From Pseudomonadota bacterium (lineage in GTDB: Bacteria > Pseudomonadota > Gammaproteobacteria > Steroidobacterales > Steroidobacteraceae), in contig JAEWAF010000040.1 of the NCBI GenBank assembly GCA_023391815.1, forward strand, positions 35,939 to 99,938: a DNA stretch of 64,000 bases. Direction: 5' to 3'. The translations under genes were made by a program, and so were the position numbers. The number at the start of each line of letters is the position of its first letter. Positions within the stretch are counted from its first letter, which is position 1. Shown one piece after another: positions 45,498-54,235 of the stretch. A model generated the notes under the pieces. It was given only the letters and a program-made list of their open reading frames with translations. It had not been told where the DNA came from and did not search any database.

Positions 45498-45887
45498 ATG
45501 GCCGAAGATCGCAATCAGGACCCCCAGATGGACGTCGAGGGGCTCTACCAGGAGGACAATTTCACCGATCGGCGGGTCGGTGCGATTCGTCGTCTGTCCC
45601 CGGTGCGCGCCGACGGCTCCGCCGATCCCGCCCGGCCGGTGCTGTTTCTGGGCCAGGCCGAGATCATGACCAACATGGGCCCGGTGCCGATCAGCTTCGA
45701 GATCGAGGCGCAGACGCTGGCGGACGCCGTCGTCGGCTTCGCGCCGGCCGCCCAGGCCGCCATCGAGCGCACCGTTCAGCAGATCCAGGAGATGCGCCGT
45801 CAACAGGCTTCGCAGCTGGTCGTTCCGCAGGGCCCGGTCCCCGGCATCACCGGCGGCCGCGGCGGCGGCAAGATTCAGATGCCTTGA
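45498..45887 (+). CDS. conserved hypothetical protein
   Basis: This 129-residue protein has a charged N-terminus (MAEDRNQDPQMDVEGLYQED). A central beta-rich segment follows (PVLFLGQAEIMTNMGPVPIS, then FEIEAQTLADAV), then a helix (AAIERTVQQIQEMRRQ) and a Gly-rich tail. Its length and layout fit a small cytoplasmic protein of unknown function. AGAGG precedes the ATG. A hairpin at 45898-45923 follows, so it is probably monocistronic and separate from the Anbu operon. Confidence 0.75.
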   Translation: MAEDRNQDPQMDVEGLYQEDNFTDRRVGAIRRLSPVRADGSADPARPVLFLGQAEIMTNMGPVPISFEIEAQTLADAVVGFAPAAQAAIERTVQQIQEMRRQQASQLVVPQGPVPGITGGRGGGKIQMP

Positions 45888-45897
45888 CGATCGATTC

Positions 45898-45923
45898 GAT
45901 GATGGGGCCAGCGCCCCATCATC
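45898..45923 (+). terminator. hairpin after the hypothetical gene
   Basis: A perfect 11-bp stem (GATGATGGGGC, loop CAGC, GCCCCATCATC) begins 10 bp after the stop codon. It lacks a following T-run, so termination may be weak. Confidence 0.5.
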
Positions 45924-46089
45924 GTGCGTGAGGTCCGTCCTCCGGGCCTCGCGTTGGTGCGTCCCGCCTCCTGTTGCTCACGAATTACGCATCGCCAGCG
46001 CCCTGCTCCGCTGGCACGCTTTTCGCTCCTCCGCCCGACATCGAGCTCGCGCCGTGGCACTGCTGCCGCTGGCTACAACAGAGGTCTGG

Positions 46090-47505
46090 ATGTCGGCGAC
46101 CCCGTACGATGAAATGCATGCCAGCGACGGCGACGTGCGCGAGCACTACAAGACGTTTGCTTCCTGGCTTGCTCGCATGCCCAGCGAGCGCGTTGCTCAC
46201 AAACGCGCCGAGGCGGACACGTTGTTTCATCGTGTCGGCATCACGTTCACCGTGTACGGCGAAGAGGCGGGCACCGAGCGGCTGATTCCCTTCGATATCG
46301 TTCCTCGCATCATCCCGGCCCACGAATGGAAACATCTCGCCGCCGGTCTGAAACAGCGCGTGCGCGCGCTGAACGCGTTCACCAACGACATCTATCACTC
46401 GCAGGAGATCCTGCAGGCGGGGCGGATTCCCGCCGAGCAGGTGCTGTGCAACGGTCAGTATCGGCCGGAGATGCAAGGCATCGACGTGCCGGGCTCGATC
46501 TACGCGCACATCGCGGGCATCGATGTCGTGCGCGCCGGGGCCGGTGAGTTCTACGTTCTCGAAGACAACCTGCGCGTGCCGTCGGGTGTGTCATACATGC
46601 TCGAAGACCGGCGCATGATGATGCGATTGTTCCCGGAGCTGTTCGCGGTGCATTCGGTGGCGCCGGTCGAGCACTATCCGGATTTATTGCTGGAGAACCT
46701 GCGCAGCGTCGCGCCGTCGGGCGTGAACGATCCGACGGTCGTGTTACTGACGCCGGGTGCTTACAACAGCGCGTATTTCGAGCATGCGTTTCTCGCGCAG
46801 CAGATGGGTATCGAGCTGGTCGAGGGACAGGATCTGTTCGTCGACGACGAGTTCGTCTACATGCGCACCACCCGCGGTCCGCAGCGGGTCGATGTGATCT
46901 ATCGGCGCATCGACGATGACTTCCTCGATCCGCTGGTGTTTCGGCCGGATTCGATGCTGGGCATTCCTGGATTGCTCGCGGCGTATCGGGCCGGGCGCGT
47001 GACGATTGCCAATGCGATCGGTACCGGGGTGGCGGACGACAAGTCCATTTATCCGTATGTGCCGGAGATGGTGCGTTTCTATCTCGGCGAGGAGCCGTTG
47101 CTGTCGAATGTGCCGACGTTTGTGTTACGGCGAAAAGAGGATCTGGAGTACACGCTCGCGCATCTCTCGGAGCTGGTCGTCAAAGAGGTTCACGGCGCGG
47201 GAGGATATGGAATGTTGATCGGCCCCGCGGCGAGCAGGGATGAGATCGCTTCCTTCCGGCAGCGAATCCTGCGCTCGCCGGAAAGATACATCGCGCAGCC
47301 GACGCTCGCGTTGTCCGCGTGCCCGACGTTCGTCGATGCGGGCATCGCGCCGAGGCACATCGATTTGCGGCCCTTTGTGTTGTCGGGCAGGGACGTGACC
47401 CTGGTGCCCGGCGGGCTGACGCGGGTGGCGCTGAGAGAAGGGTCGCTGGTGGTGAATTCGTCGCAGGGTGGCGGCACGAAAGATACGTGGGTGCTGGAGC
47501 GATGA
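46090..47505 (+). CDS. circularly permuted ATP-grasp protein of the Anbu operon
   Basis: This 471-residue protein of the circularly permuted type-2 ATP-grasp family includes landmarks such as LEDNLRVPSGVSYMLEDR, LVEGQDLFV and KEVHGAGGYGMLIGP. ATP-grasp enzymes ligate carboxylates to amines. This family is known from operons with alpha-E, transglutaminase-like and Anbu proteins, where it is thought to make or tag a peptide. The ATG at 46090 matches the family N-terminus. The following alpha-E gene starts 1 bp after its stop codon. Confidence 0.92.
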   Translation: MSATPYDEMHASDGDVREHYKTFASWLARMPSERVAHKRAEADTLFHRVGITFTVYGEEAGTERLIPFDIVPRIIPAHEWKHLAAGLKQRVRALNAFTNDIYHSQEILQAGRIPAEQVLCNGQYRPEMQGIDVPGSIYAHIAGIDVVRAGAGEFYVLEDNLRVPSGVSYMLEDRRMMMRLFPELFAVHSVAPVEHYPDLLLENLRSVAPSGVNDPTVVLLTPGAYNSAYFEHAFLAQQMGIELVEGQDLFVDDEFVYMRTTRGPQRVDVIYRRIDDDFLDPLVFRPDSMLGIPGLLAAYRAGRVTIANAIGTGVADDKSIYPYVPEMVRFYLGEEPLLSNVPTFVLRRKEDLEYTLAHLSELVVKEVHGAGGYGMLIGPAASRDEIASFRQRILRSPERYIAQPTLALSACPTFVDAGIAPRHIDLRPFVLSGRDVTLVPGGLTRVALREGSLVVNSSQGGGTKDTWVLER

Positions 47506-47506
47506 A

Positions 47507-48454
47507 ATGCTGAGCCGCACCGCCGACCACCTCTACTGGATGGCGCGCTACACCGAGCGCGCCGAAAACCTCGCTCGCATGCTCGACGTCAACTCTCGCA
47601 TGTCGCTGCTCCCGCAGGGCGCGGAAGTGGTCGAGCAGGGCTGGGTCGCGACCCTCACCATCATCGGCTTGATGGATGCCTTCCGTCAGCGCTACGACAC
47701 AGTCAGCTCATCGAACGTCATCGCCTTCATGGTCTTCGATCGCGACAACCCGCTGAGCATCTACAGCTGCCTGCGCGCCGCGCGTGAAAATGCGCGTGCG
47801 GTCCGAGGCACGCTGACATCGGAAATCTGGGAAACATTGAACGCGACCTGGCTGGAAATGCGCCTGACCACGCTGCGTGCCGCAACCGAAGCGGAAGTGG
47901 GCAATTTCTTCGAGTGGGTGAAGTATCGCTCGCACGTCGCGCGCGGCGTGATTCAAGGCACGATGTTGCAGGATGAAGCCTGGCACTTCACCTGGCTCGG
48001 CACTAACCTAGAACGCGCCGACAGCACCGCTCGCATTCTCGATGTGAAGTATCACTTGCTGCTTCCTCGCGGCGAGCAGGCGGGTGGCGCGGCGGATTAC
48101 TATCAGTGGAGTGCGCTGCTTCACTCAGTGTCGGCCTTCGAAATCTATCGCCGCGTGTATCGCGACCTGATCACGCCTCGGCGCGTCGCTGAACTGCTGA
48201 TTCTGCGCGACGACATGCCGCGCTCGCTGCGCCGATGCATGTCTCAAGTCCACATGCATTTGCAATCGGTGCGGAACGCGCAGTCCTCGGAAACGGAGCG
48301 GCGCGCCGGAGAATTGCAGGCGTCGCTGCATTTCGGGCGTATCGAAAGCGTATTCGAGATCGGCCTGCACGAATATCTGGTGCGATTCCTCGGCCGGGTG
48401 CGCGATCTGGGCGATCGCGTCTCGAGGGACTTCCTGGTGTCGGCCACCGATTGA
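47507..48454 (+). CDS. alpha-E domain protein of the Anbu operon
   Basis: This 315-residue, all-helical protein opens MLSRTADHLYWMARYTERAE, the signature of the alpha-E family. Conserved WHFTWLGTNLERADSTARI lies in the middle. The family invariably occurs beside the ATP-grasp and transglutaminase-like genes and is thought to be their partner. It starts immediately after the ATP-grasp gene and is followed 11 bp later by the transglutaminase-like gene. Confidence 0.93.
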   Translation: MLSRTADHLYWMARYTERAENLARMLDVNSRMSLLPQGAEVVEQGWVATLTIIGLMDAFRQRYDTVSSSNVIAFMVFDRDNPLSIYSCLRAARENARAVRGTLTSEIWETLNATWLEMRLTTLRAATEAEVGNFFEWVKYRSHVARGVIQGTMLQDEAWHFTWLGTNLERADSTARILDVKYHLLLPRGEQAGGAADYYQWSALLHSVSAFEIYRRVYRDLITPRRVAELLILRDDMPRSLRRCMSQVHMHLQSVRNAQSSETERRAGELQASLHFGRIESVFEIGLHEYLVRFLGRVRDLGDRVSRDFLVSATD

Positions 48455-48465
48455 GGAGCGAACGC

Positions 48466-49272
48466 ATGCAACTGCATATCCGACACGAAACGTTGTATCG
48501 CTACGGCGAGCCGGTGAAACGCAGCGTCCAGAACCTGCGCCTGACGCCTCGTCGCGATCCCATGCAACGCGCGCTCAGCTGGAATATGACCGCGCCAGGG
48601 CGGCATCGCTCGCAAGTGGACGCTTACGGGAACATCGTGCATCTGCTGACGATGGATGAGCCGCATCGGGAGATTCGCATCGTGGTGAACGGCATCGTCG
48701 AGACCGAAGATCAGTCCAGCGCCTCTCTACCCGATGAGGGCAGGATTTCGCCGCTGGCGTTTCTCGCCGAAACGCCGTTGACCCGCCCCGACGAAGCCAT
48801 CGCTGAGTTCGCGCGCCCGCATCTGCACGCGGGCGGCGAGTTGCACCTGAAGTTGCTGGCGCTGGCGGAGGCGGTGTGTGAAGAAGTGCGCTATGAAAAA
48901 GGCGCCACCGACGTCCACGAATCCGCATCCCGAGCTTTCGCGCGAGGTGCGGGTGTCTGCCAGGATCATTCGCACATCTACATAGCCTGCTGTCGCAGCG
49001 CCGGGATTCCAGCACGCTATGTCAGCGGTTACTTTTACGCAGGCCCGGGCGGCGAGATCGCCAGCCACGCGTGGGTGGATGTGTGGGTGGGCCGCGAACG
49101 AGGCTGGATGTCGATCGATGTGACCCATCGCACGCCGACCGACGGGCGTCATTGCCGCCTGGCCGTAGGTCGCGATTACCTCGACGCCTGCCCCGTGAGA
49201 GGCGTGCGCCGCGGCGGCGGGACGGAAGAGATGCAGGTTGCGGTCAGGATCGCGACAGCCGCCCAGCAGTGA
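48466..49272 (+). CDS. transglutaminase-like protein of the Anbu operon
   Basis: This 268-residue protein has an N-terminal beta domain (MQLHIRHETLYRYGEPVKRS) and a transglutaminase-like core. The catalytic triad is visible as Cys in GAGVCQDHSH, His in SHAWVDVWV and Asp in MSIDVTH. These enzymes are thought to cleave or form isopeptide bonds in the Anbu pathway. GAGGAG lies upstream of the ATG. It is followed 57 bp later by the Anbu peptidase gene. Confidence 0.93.
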   Translation: MQLHIRHETLYRYGEPVKRSVQNLRLTPRRDPMQRALSWNMTAPGRHRSQVDAYGNIVHLLTMDEPHREIRIVVNGIVETEDQSSASLPDEGRISPLAFLAETPLTRPDEAIAEFARPHLHAGGELHLKLLALAEAVCEEVRYEKGATDVHESASRAFARGAGVCQDHSHIYIACCRSAGIPARYVSGYFYAGPGGEIASHAWVDVWVGRERGWMSIDVTHRTPTDGRHCRLAVGRDYLDACPVRGVRRGGGTEEMQVAVRIATAAQQ

Positions 49273-49329
49273 TCGGTTTATAGTTCGAGTGTCGAGGGCA
49301 GTGGCGCCCCAGTGAGCGCGGTTGTAGCT

Positions 49330-50067
49330 ATGACGTATTGCGTAGGCATGCTGCTGGATGCCGGGTTGGTATTCCTTTCCGACTCGCGCACCAACGCGGG
49401 CGTGGATCAGATCAGCACGTTCCGCAAAGTGACGGTTTTCGAGCGACCGGGCGAGCGCGTCATGGTGCTGCTCACGGCCGGCAATCTGGCCATCACCCAG
49501 GCGGTCGTGAATGTTCTGCACGAGCATCAGAACGAGGCGGGCATCAAGGGCATCTGGAGCTCGAACAACATGTTCGAGGCCGTGCTCGCGGTCGGCGAGG
49601 CCATGCGCGAGATTCACAAGCGCGACGCCGCCGCGCTCCGGGATCATCACATCGAGTTCAATGCTTCCTTGATTTTCGGTGGGCAGATCGGCACCGAACC
49701 GCCGCGACTGTTTTGCGTCTACGCGGCCGGCAACTTCATCGAGGCGACGCCGGACACGCCGTATTTCCAGATCGGCGAATCGAAATACGGCAAGCCGATT
49801 CTGGATCGGGTCGTCTCGCGCAGTACGAGCCTGGCGCAGGGCGCGAAGTGCGCGCTGATTTCGATGGACTCGACCATCCGGTCGAACCTGTCGGTCGGCG
49901 TGCCGCTGGATCTATTGTCGATCAAGCGCGACGAGTTGAAGGTGCACAGCCACGTCAACATCGACGAGGACCATGCGTACTTCCGAATGATTCGCACGCG
50001 CTGGAGCGAGAGTCTGCGGCATGCGTTTCACGAGATCCCGGATCCGGAATGGATGCGGCGGAGCTGA
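49330..50067 (+). CDS. Anbu proteasome-like peptidase
   Basis: This 245-residue Ntn-hydrolase is related to the 20S proteasome beta subunit and HslV. It starts MTYCVGM, so methionine removal exposes Thr1 as nucleophile, and the FLSDSRTNAG segment (Asp/Ser/Arg near position 17) is the usual active-site loop. Anbu forms open helical or ring assemblies. Its neighbours complete the set known for this family. The ATG at 49330 is chosen because it places Thr directly after Met; the upstream frame would not. Confidence 0.93.
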   Translation: MTYCVGMLLDAGLVFLSDSRTNAGVDQISTFRKVTVFERPGERVMVLLTAGNLAITQAVVNVLHEHQNEAGIKGIWSSNNMFEAVLAVGEAMREIHKRDAAALRDHHIEFNASLIFGGQIGTEPPRLFCVYAAGNFIEATPDTPYFQIGESKYGKPILDRVVSRSTSLAQGAKCALISMDSTIRSNLSVGVPLDLLSIKRDELKVHSHVNIDEDHAYFRMIRTRWSESLRHAFHEIPDPEWMRRS

Positions 50068-50071
50068 GCGC

Positions 50072-50665
50072 TCAGCGTTTCTCGATCGACTGCACGTAGA
50101 ACAATTCACAGGCGCCATTGCCGGTGTCGGTGCGAGTGAGCGAGCTGCTCCAGGTGAAATTGTTCGGTCCCAGTACGCTCACGAGCTGACCGCGCAAATG
50201 CACGATGTTGCCGGGCTTCACGCGCTTCAGGCGATCTTCGAGAGCGCCATCCGCCGGAATCAGATGCATGTTGGAAGCGTTGAGCATCGCCGTCCCGATA
50301 TCGATCGCCTGCTCGTCGGGATAGATGGTGAAGAAGCGCGCGCCCTGATTGATTCGGAAATGCGAGAGCACGGCGCTGTCGGACATCGGGCCCCAGCCGA
50401 GCGCGAAGTCGATCGGCGACAGGCGAGCCCCGCCGTCCATGCTGTATTTCTCGACCGAGAGCACGCGCGCTTCGAGCTCGAAATCCGCCAGGGGCGTCAG
50501 CTGATACTCGCCGTGCGCAAACGGCGGCCGTTGTACCAGCCGTTGAAAGGGCTCATCGGGCGCCAGTACGCCTGGCGGATGATCGATGGCACGCCCTTGC
50601 ACCAGCGCGGCAACACCCGCGCCGACGGCAGCCAATGCCACCACGACTCGCCAATGAGAAAACAT
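50072..50665 (-). CDS. hypothetical membrane-anchored protein
   Basis: This 197-residue protein has an N-terminal hydrophobic helix (VVVALAAVGAGVAALVQG) and a predicted periplasmic part. Visible segments include FAHGEYQLTPLADFELEARV, a Trp-Gly-Pro loop (ALGWGPMSD) and VHLRGQLVSVLGPNNF. The pattern recurs in uncharacterised proteins of about 200 residues, sometimes linked to quality control, but I cannot name a family with confidence. It is convergent with the Anbu gene and 5 bp from it. Confidence 0.7.
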   Translation of the reverse strand: MFSHWRVVVALAAVGAGVAALVQGRAIDHPPGVLAPDEPFQRLVQRPPFAHGEYQLTPLADFELEARVLSVEKYSMDGGARLSPIDFALGWGPMSDSAVLSHFRINQGARFFTIYPDEQAIDIGTAMLNASNMHLIPADGALEDRLKRVKPGNIVHLRGQLVSVLGPNNFTWSSSLTRTDTGNGACELFYVQSIEKR

Positions 50666-50753
50666 GACGCGCAGGGTACTGGGCCACTGCCCGCCCTCGA
50701 AGTGCGCGCATCACATCGGATTTAACAAACATTGGTGTGGGCCCACGCACGGG

Positions 50754-51554
50754 TCACTGTGCGTCGACCTTCACCCACACGGCCAGCTCGTTGCCGCCGG
50801 TGCTGTAACTACGGCTGAGAATGCCGCTGCCGGTGCTGCTGGAGGACTCGCTGACGCCGCCGAGTTGCATCCAGGAGCCCAGCCGGCCGATGACTTGCGT
50901 GTTCAACGATTGCGATTCGATGCCGTTGCCGCCGACCCGCTCGTCCTGCTGTGAGATCTCCAGGATGACCTGATCGCCGTTGATGCGAGGCGTGACCATG
51001 AAGCCGCGTTGCAGAGTGCGCTGTTCGATGGCGCCGGCGACGAACGGTCGCTTGCCACCGCCGACTGCGACGGCCGTCACAATGGGCACGGTGGTGCCGG
51101 TGGCGATGAACGCCGAGTTTCCTTCGAGCACCTGCACGCTCGAGACGCTCGAGTTGTTGGTCTGCAGATTGCGCTCGCCGGCCCGCACGGTACCCGACAC
51201 GCCGCCCCGAGTGCTCACGCTGCCCGACGCCGATGCCTGCTCCTGTTGAATGTCCTGCGCCGTGCTCCGGCGCACAGAAACCAACATCTGTCGCTGTTGT
51301 TTGTCCAACTGCGCGACCGCCGAGCGCAGCTGCGCGAGATTGCCGTTGCTGGTGCGAACGAACAGCTTGTAGTCCTGCCCGGTCAGCGCACCGCCCTGTT
51401 CCAGCAAGGGCTGCAGCACTGGAATGAGATCTTCGGCACGGCGGTACTTCAAATCGATGACGGTCAGCGACTGCGCCCAGGCCGCGGCCGCCATCAGGCA
51501 GGCGCTGATGCCGAGCCAGGACCATCGCTGCAAGCGCCGGAATAGTGTGTTCAT
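50754..51554 (-). CDS. secretin-like protein lacking most of the pore domain
   Basis: This 266-residue exported protein has a signal peptide (cleavage near AAAAWAQS). A secretin N-type domain follows (TVIDLKYRRAEDLIPVLQPL with a TGQDYKLFVRTSNGN segment), then a Ser/Gly-rich linker. A short region resembles the start of a secretin domain (VQVLEGNSAFIATGTTVPIV; FMVTPRINGDQVILEISQQ). Full secretins are usually over 500 residues, so it is either a truncated secretin or a dedicated short family. No other secretion genes are nearby. It is divergent from motA. Confidence 0.75.
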   Translation of the reverse strand: MNTLFRRLQRWSWLGISACLMAAAAWAQSLTVIDLKYRRAEDLIPVLQPLLEQGGALTGQDYKLFVRTSNGNLAQLRSAVAQLDKQQRQMLVSVRRSTAQDIQQEQASASGSVSTRGGVSGTVRAGERNLQTNNSSVSSVQVLEGNSAFIATGTTVPIVTAVAVGGGKRPFVAGAIEQRTLQRGFMVTPRINGDQVILEISQQDERVGGNGIESQSLNTQVIGRLGSWMQLGGVSESSSSTGSGILSRSYSTGGNELAVWVKVDAQ

Positions 51555-51733
51555 GAAGCCTCGTGGAAGCGCTAAGTCCCTGTATTGCGTGAGTAACCGA
51601 CCGACTCAGGCGAACTCTTAAGTAGCCGCCGCGCAGCCGCTGCCGCCAATTCGCCTCAAGCCCGCGCCGATTATGCCGAATCAGTGGCTGTGCGGCCGTT
51701 GAACCGCGTGCTGATCGTTCCGCTGGAAAATCA

Positions 51734-52591
51734 ATGAACCTGATCCTCGGCATCGTGGTGGTGTTCGGCTGTGTGCTGGGCGGCTTTGCCGTGCACGGCG
51801 GGCAGTTGGGCGCGCTGTGGCAGCCCTCCGAGCTGTTGATCATCGGCGGCGCCGCGACCGGCGCACTGATCATCGCCAATCCGTTCAGCGTCACCAAGAA
51901 GATCGCGGCCGGCATTCCGGCGCTGCTGAAGGGCACGCCGTATAAGAAAGATCACTATCTCGCGTTGTTCTCGGTGATGTACGAGCTGCTGTCGATCGCG
52001 CGCAAGGAAGGCATGATGGGCCTGGAGCGGGTCATCGAAGATCCGGCCAAGAGCGAGCTGTTCAAGAAACGTCCGCTGATCCTCGACGATCATCACGCGG
52101 TCGAGTTTATTCAGGATTACCTGCGCCTGATCATTAGCGGCGACATGGACCAGCATCAGCTCGAAGCGCTGATGGATCTGGAAATCGAGACGCATCACCA
52201 CGGCGGCGAGGAGCCGGCGCAGGCGCTCAATAAAGTTTCCGATGCGATGCCCGGCTTCGGCATCGTGGCCGCTGTGCTCGGCATCGTGAACACCATGGGT
52301 GCGCTCGGCGGTCCGCCGGAAGAAATCGGTATCAAAGTCGCGGCGGCGCTGGTCGGTACCTTCCTCGGCATTCTGCTCGCGTACGGTTTGCTCGGGCCGA
52401 TGAGCACGGCGATGGAACGTCGCGCGCGCGACGAGACCAATTTCTACACCACCATCAAGACCTGCATCATGGGATTCCTGCAGGGCCACCCGCCGCAGGT
52501 CGCGATCGAGTTCGGTCGCAAGTCGACGCCGGCGGAACTGCGTCCGAGCTTCAAGGATCTCGAAGCCCAGCTGCGCGGCAAGAAAGCCTGA
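51734..52591 (+). CDS. motA: flagellar motor stator protein MotA
   Basis: This 285-residue inner-membrane stator subunit has four predicted helices. The N-terminus (MNLILGIVVVFGCVLGGFAV) and the conserved PGFGIVAAVLGIVNTMG and MSTAMERRARDE segments are typical. The cytoplasmic loop contains charged residues that contact FliG. With MotB it forms the ion channel that drives rotation. No other flagellar gene is in the window. It is 21 bp upstream of motB. Confidence 0.95.
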   Translation: MNLILGIVVVFGCVLGGFAVHGGQLGALWQPSELLIIGGAATGALIIANPFSVTKKIAAGIPALLKGTPYKKDHYLALFSVMYELLSIARKEGMMGLERVIEDPAKSELFKKRPLILDDHHAVEFIQDYLRLIISGDMDQHQLEALMDLEIETHHHGGEEPAQALNKVSDAMPGFGIVAAVLGIVNTMGALGGPPEEIGIKVAAALVGTFLGILLAYGLLGPMSTAMERRARDETNFYTTIKTCIMGFLQGHPPQVAIEFGRKSTPAELRPSFKDLEAQLRGKKA

Positions 52592-52612
52592 TCGCTTTAG
52601 CGGACCGCACCC

Positions 52613-53650
52613 ATGGCCAGGAGTAAGGACGGCGAAGCACTCGCGCCGATCATCATCAAGAAGGTCAGGAAGGGCGGCCATGGTCATCATGGCGGCTCCT
52701 GGAAAGTGGCCTTCGCCGACTTCGCCACGGCGATGATGGCGTTCTTCCTGCTGATGTGGCTGATGGGCTCGACCACCCAGGAGCAGAAGGGCGCGATCTC
52801 GGAATATTTCAACAATCCTTCGGCGGTGCCGGGCAGCAGCACGGTGGCTTCGCCCACTTCGATGCAAGGTCCCGGTGGCGCGAGCACCAGCATGATTCAA
52901 ATGGGCGGCGGCATGGAGCTGCACACTTCCAGCGACAATGCGGAGGCACCGGAGGCGCAGATCGATGACGACGAGGCGGAGAAGCGCGCCGAGCAGATCG
53001 ACCAGGAGCGGTTGAATGCGCTGATGAAGGAGCTGAAGGAAGCGATCGACGCGCGCGAGGCGCTGGCGAAGTTCAAGGATCAGATCCTGCTGGACATCAC
53101 GCCCGAAGGCGTGCGCATTCAGATCGTCGATCACGATCGGCGCTCGATGTTTCCGCTCGGCAGCGCGAAGTTGGAAGATTACAGCTCCAAGATCCTTTAC
53201 GAGCTGGCGAACATCATCAACAACGTGCCGAACCGGATCAGCATCAGCGGTCACACGGATATCAAACCTTACGTCGCCAATAACTACAGCAACTGGGAGT
53301 TGTCCGCGGATCGCGCCAACGCGGCCCGTCGCGCGTTGATTGCCGGTGGGTTGCCGCTGGAGAAGGTGGGGCGCGTGGTGGGGCTCGCTTCCAGTGTGTT
53401 GTTGGATAGCGCGGTGCCTGATAGTCCGGTCAATCGACGCATCAGCATCATCGTGATGAATCGGCGCACCGAAGAAGCGATCATGCATGAGAACGGCACG
53501 CTGCTCAGCGTTCAACCTCCTGGCGCCACGGAGCCTGGATCTGCTCCTGTCGCTGGCGCTGCTCCTGCCGGTGACGGGGCTGTCGTTCCTGCCGCTGCTA
53601 ACGGCGCTGGCGCGCCTGTTACGGCCGCTGTCGCGCCGATTTCCGGATAG
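52613..53650 (+). CDS. motB: flagellar motor stator protein MotB
   Basis: This 345-residue stator subunit has one transmembrane helix containing the ion-binding Asp36 (VAFADFATAMMAFFLLMWL). A periplasmic linker leads to an OmpA-like peptidoglycan-binding domain with ISGHTDIKPY and NRRISIIVMN. The C-terminal 45 residues are an unusually Ala/Pro/Gly-rich tail. A His/Lys-rich cytoplasmic N-terminus (GGHGHHGGSW) is also present. A fragment of the structured repeat starts 1 bp after the stop codon. Confidence 0.95.
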   Translation: MARSKDGEALAPIIIKKVRKGGHGHHGGSWKVAFADFATAMMAFFLLMWLMGSTTQEQKGAISEYFNNPSAVPGSSTVASPTSMQGPGGASTSMIQMGGGMELHTSSDNAEAPEAQIDDDEAEKRAEQIDQERLNALMKELKEAIDAREALAKFKDQILLDITPEGVRIQIVDHDRRSMFPLGSAKLEDYSSKILYELANIINNVPNRISISGHTDIKPYVANNYSNWELSADRANAARRALIAGGLPLEKVGRVVGLASSVLLDSAVPDSPVNRRISIIVMNRRTEEAIMHENGTLLSVQPPGATEPGSAPVAGAAPAGDGAVVPAAANGAGAPVTAAVAPISG

Positions 53651-53680
53651 TTCAAGAGAAGAGACGTCGGTGGCTCGCGT
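53651..53680. repeat. left-flank fragment of the structured repeat
   Basis: TTCAAGAGAAGAG directly after the motB stop codon, continuing through TCGGTGG and a TCGCG, matches the left flank of element copy 1 at 12849-12877 with two differences. The palindromic core does not follow, so the copy is truncated here. Confidence 0.6.
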
Positions 53681-53689
53681 CTGTCCGAA

Positions 53690-53860
53690 GGGTGTCCAGC
53701 CGGGTTCATCCGATGACTCACTCGCATTGATAGCTCACTTGTGCCGGTGGGCTCACTTCTATCGATAGCTCACTCGTTACAGCGGCGCTCTAACCTGGGT
53801 CATCTCTTTCGACTGCCGAACTCCGATCGGCGGTAATTTCAAAATTCAGGGTGGCATCGG
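53690..53860. mobile_element. probable remnant of an IS21-like element end
   Basis: Four CTCACT boxes at 53717, 53734, 53752 and 53769 are spaced 17, 18 and 17 bp apart. Two of them sit in GATAGCTCACT. Repeated transposase-binding boxes near the ends are typical of IS21-family elements. A TGTCC at about 53693 could be the terminus. No transposase gene is present. The family call is inference from repeat layout. Confidence 0.4.
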
Positions 53861-53991
53861 AGCCGTCACGACGTAAAGTCAGAGCAACACAATCCCCATT
53901 CGAGTTGAGAGGTCACACGCATGGAGATCGAGAGCTCGGGCGCCACATTCCGCGCAGAGGCGGGCGCCGGGGAAACTTCGCGAATGCGGTT

Positions 53992-54019
53992 TTGCAAACC
54001 CCGGCCACCGGGGTATGCT
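53992..54019 (+). promoter_or_regulatory. toxin-antitoxin promoter with operator palindrome
   Basis: TTGCAA (53992-53997), a 16-bp spacer and TATGCT (54014-54019) form the promoter. The spacer holds a perfect inverted repeat, ACCCCGG-CCA-CCGGGGT (53998-54014), a likely antitoxin operator. The start codon at 54026 lies where transcription should begin, and no Shine-Dalgarno exists, so the mRNA is probably leaderless. Confidence 0.65.
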
Positions 54020-54025
54020 GACCTC

Positions 54026-54235
54026 ATGAATCCCTACCTGCGCAAATTACCTCTGGAAGAGCGCCTCCGCTTGGTTGAGGATCTGTGGGACAGCATTGCA
54101 GTGGATCAAGGTGCGCTTCCGCTGACTTCACATCAGCAGGCCGAGATTGATCGTCGGCTGGATGCTTATGAAGTCGATGGTGAGCGCGGTTGCCTTGCAG
54201 CGGATGTCATTGCGGATATTCGCAAAACTTTGTGA
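54026..54235 (+). CDS. ParD/addiction-module antitoxin
   Basis: This 69-residue protein (MNPYLRKLPLEERLRLVEDL...) belongs to the addiction-module component family whose members open with a leucine-rich helix and contain LVEDLWDSIA. These neutralise a RelE/ParE toxin encoded downstream. Its TGA stop overlaps the GTG start of the toxin. It is preceded by a promoter-operator at 53992-54019. Confidence 0.85.
   Translation: MNPYLRKLPLEERLRLVEDLWDSIAVDQGALPLTSHQQAEIDRRLDAYEVDGERGCLAADVIADIRKTL

Noticed and set aside
51647..51673. GCCGATTA upstream of motA as a sigma-28 flagellar promoter
   Set aside because: Only the -10 half fits. The -35 position reads CAATTCGC and matches the consensus poorly.
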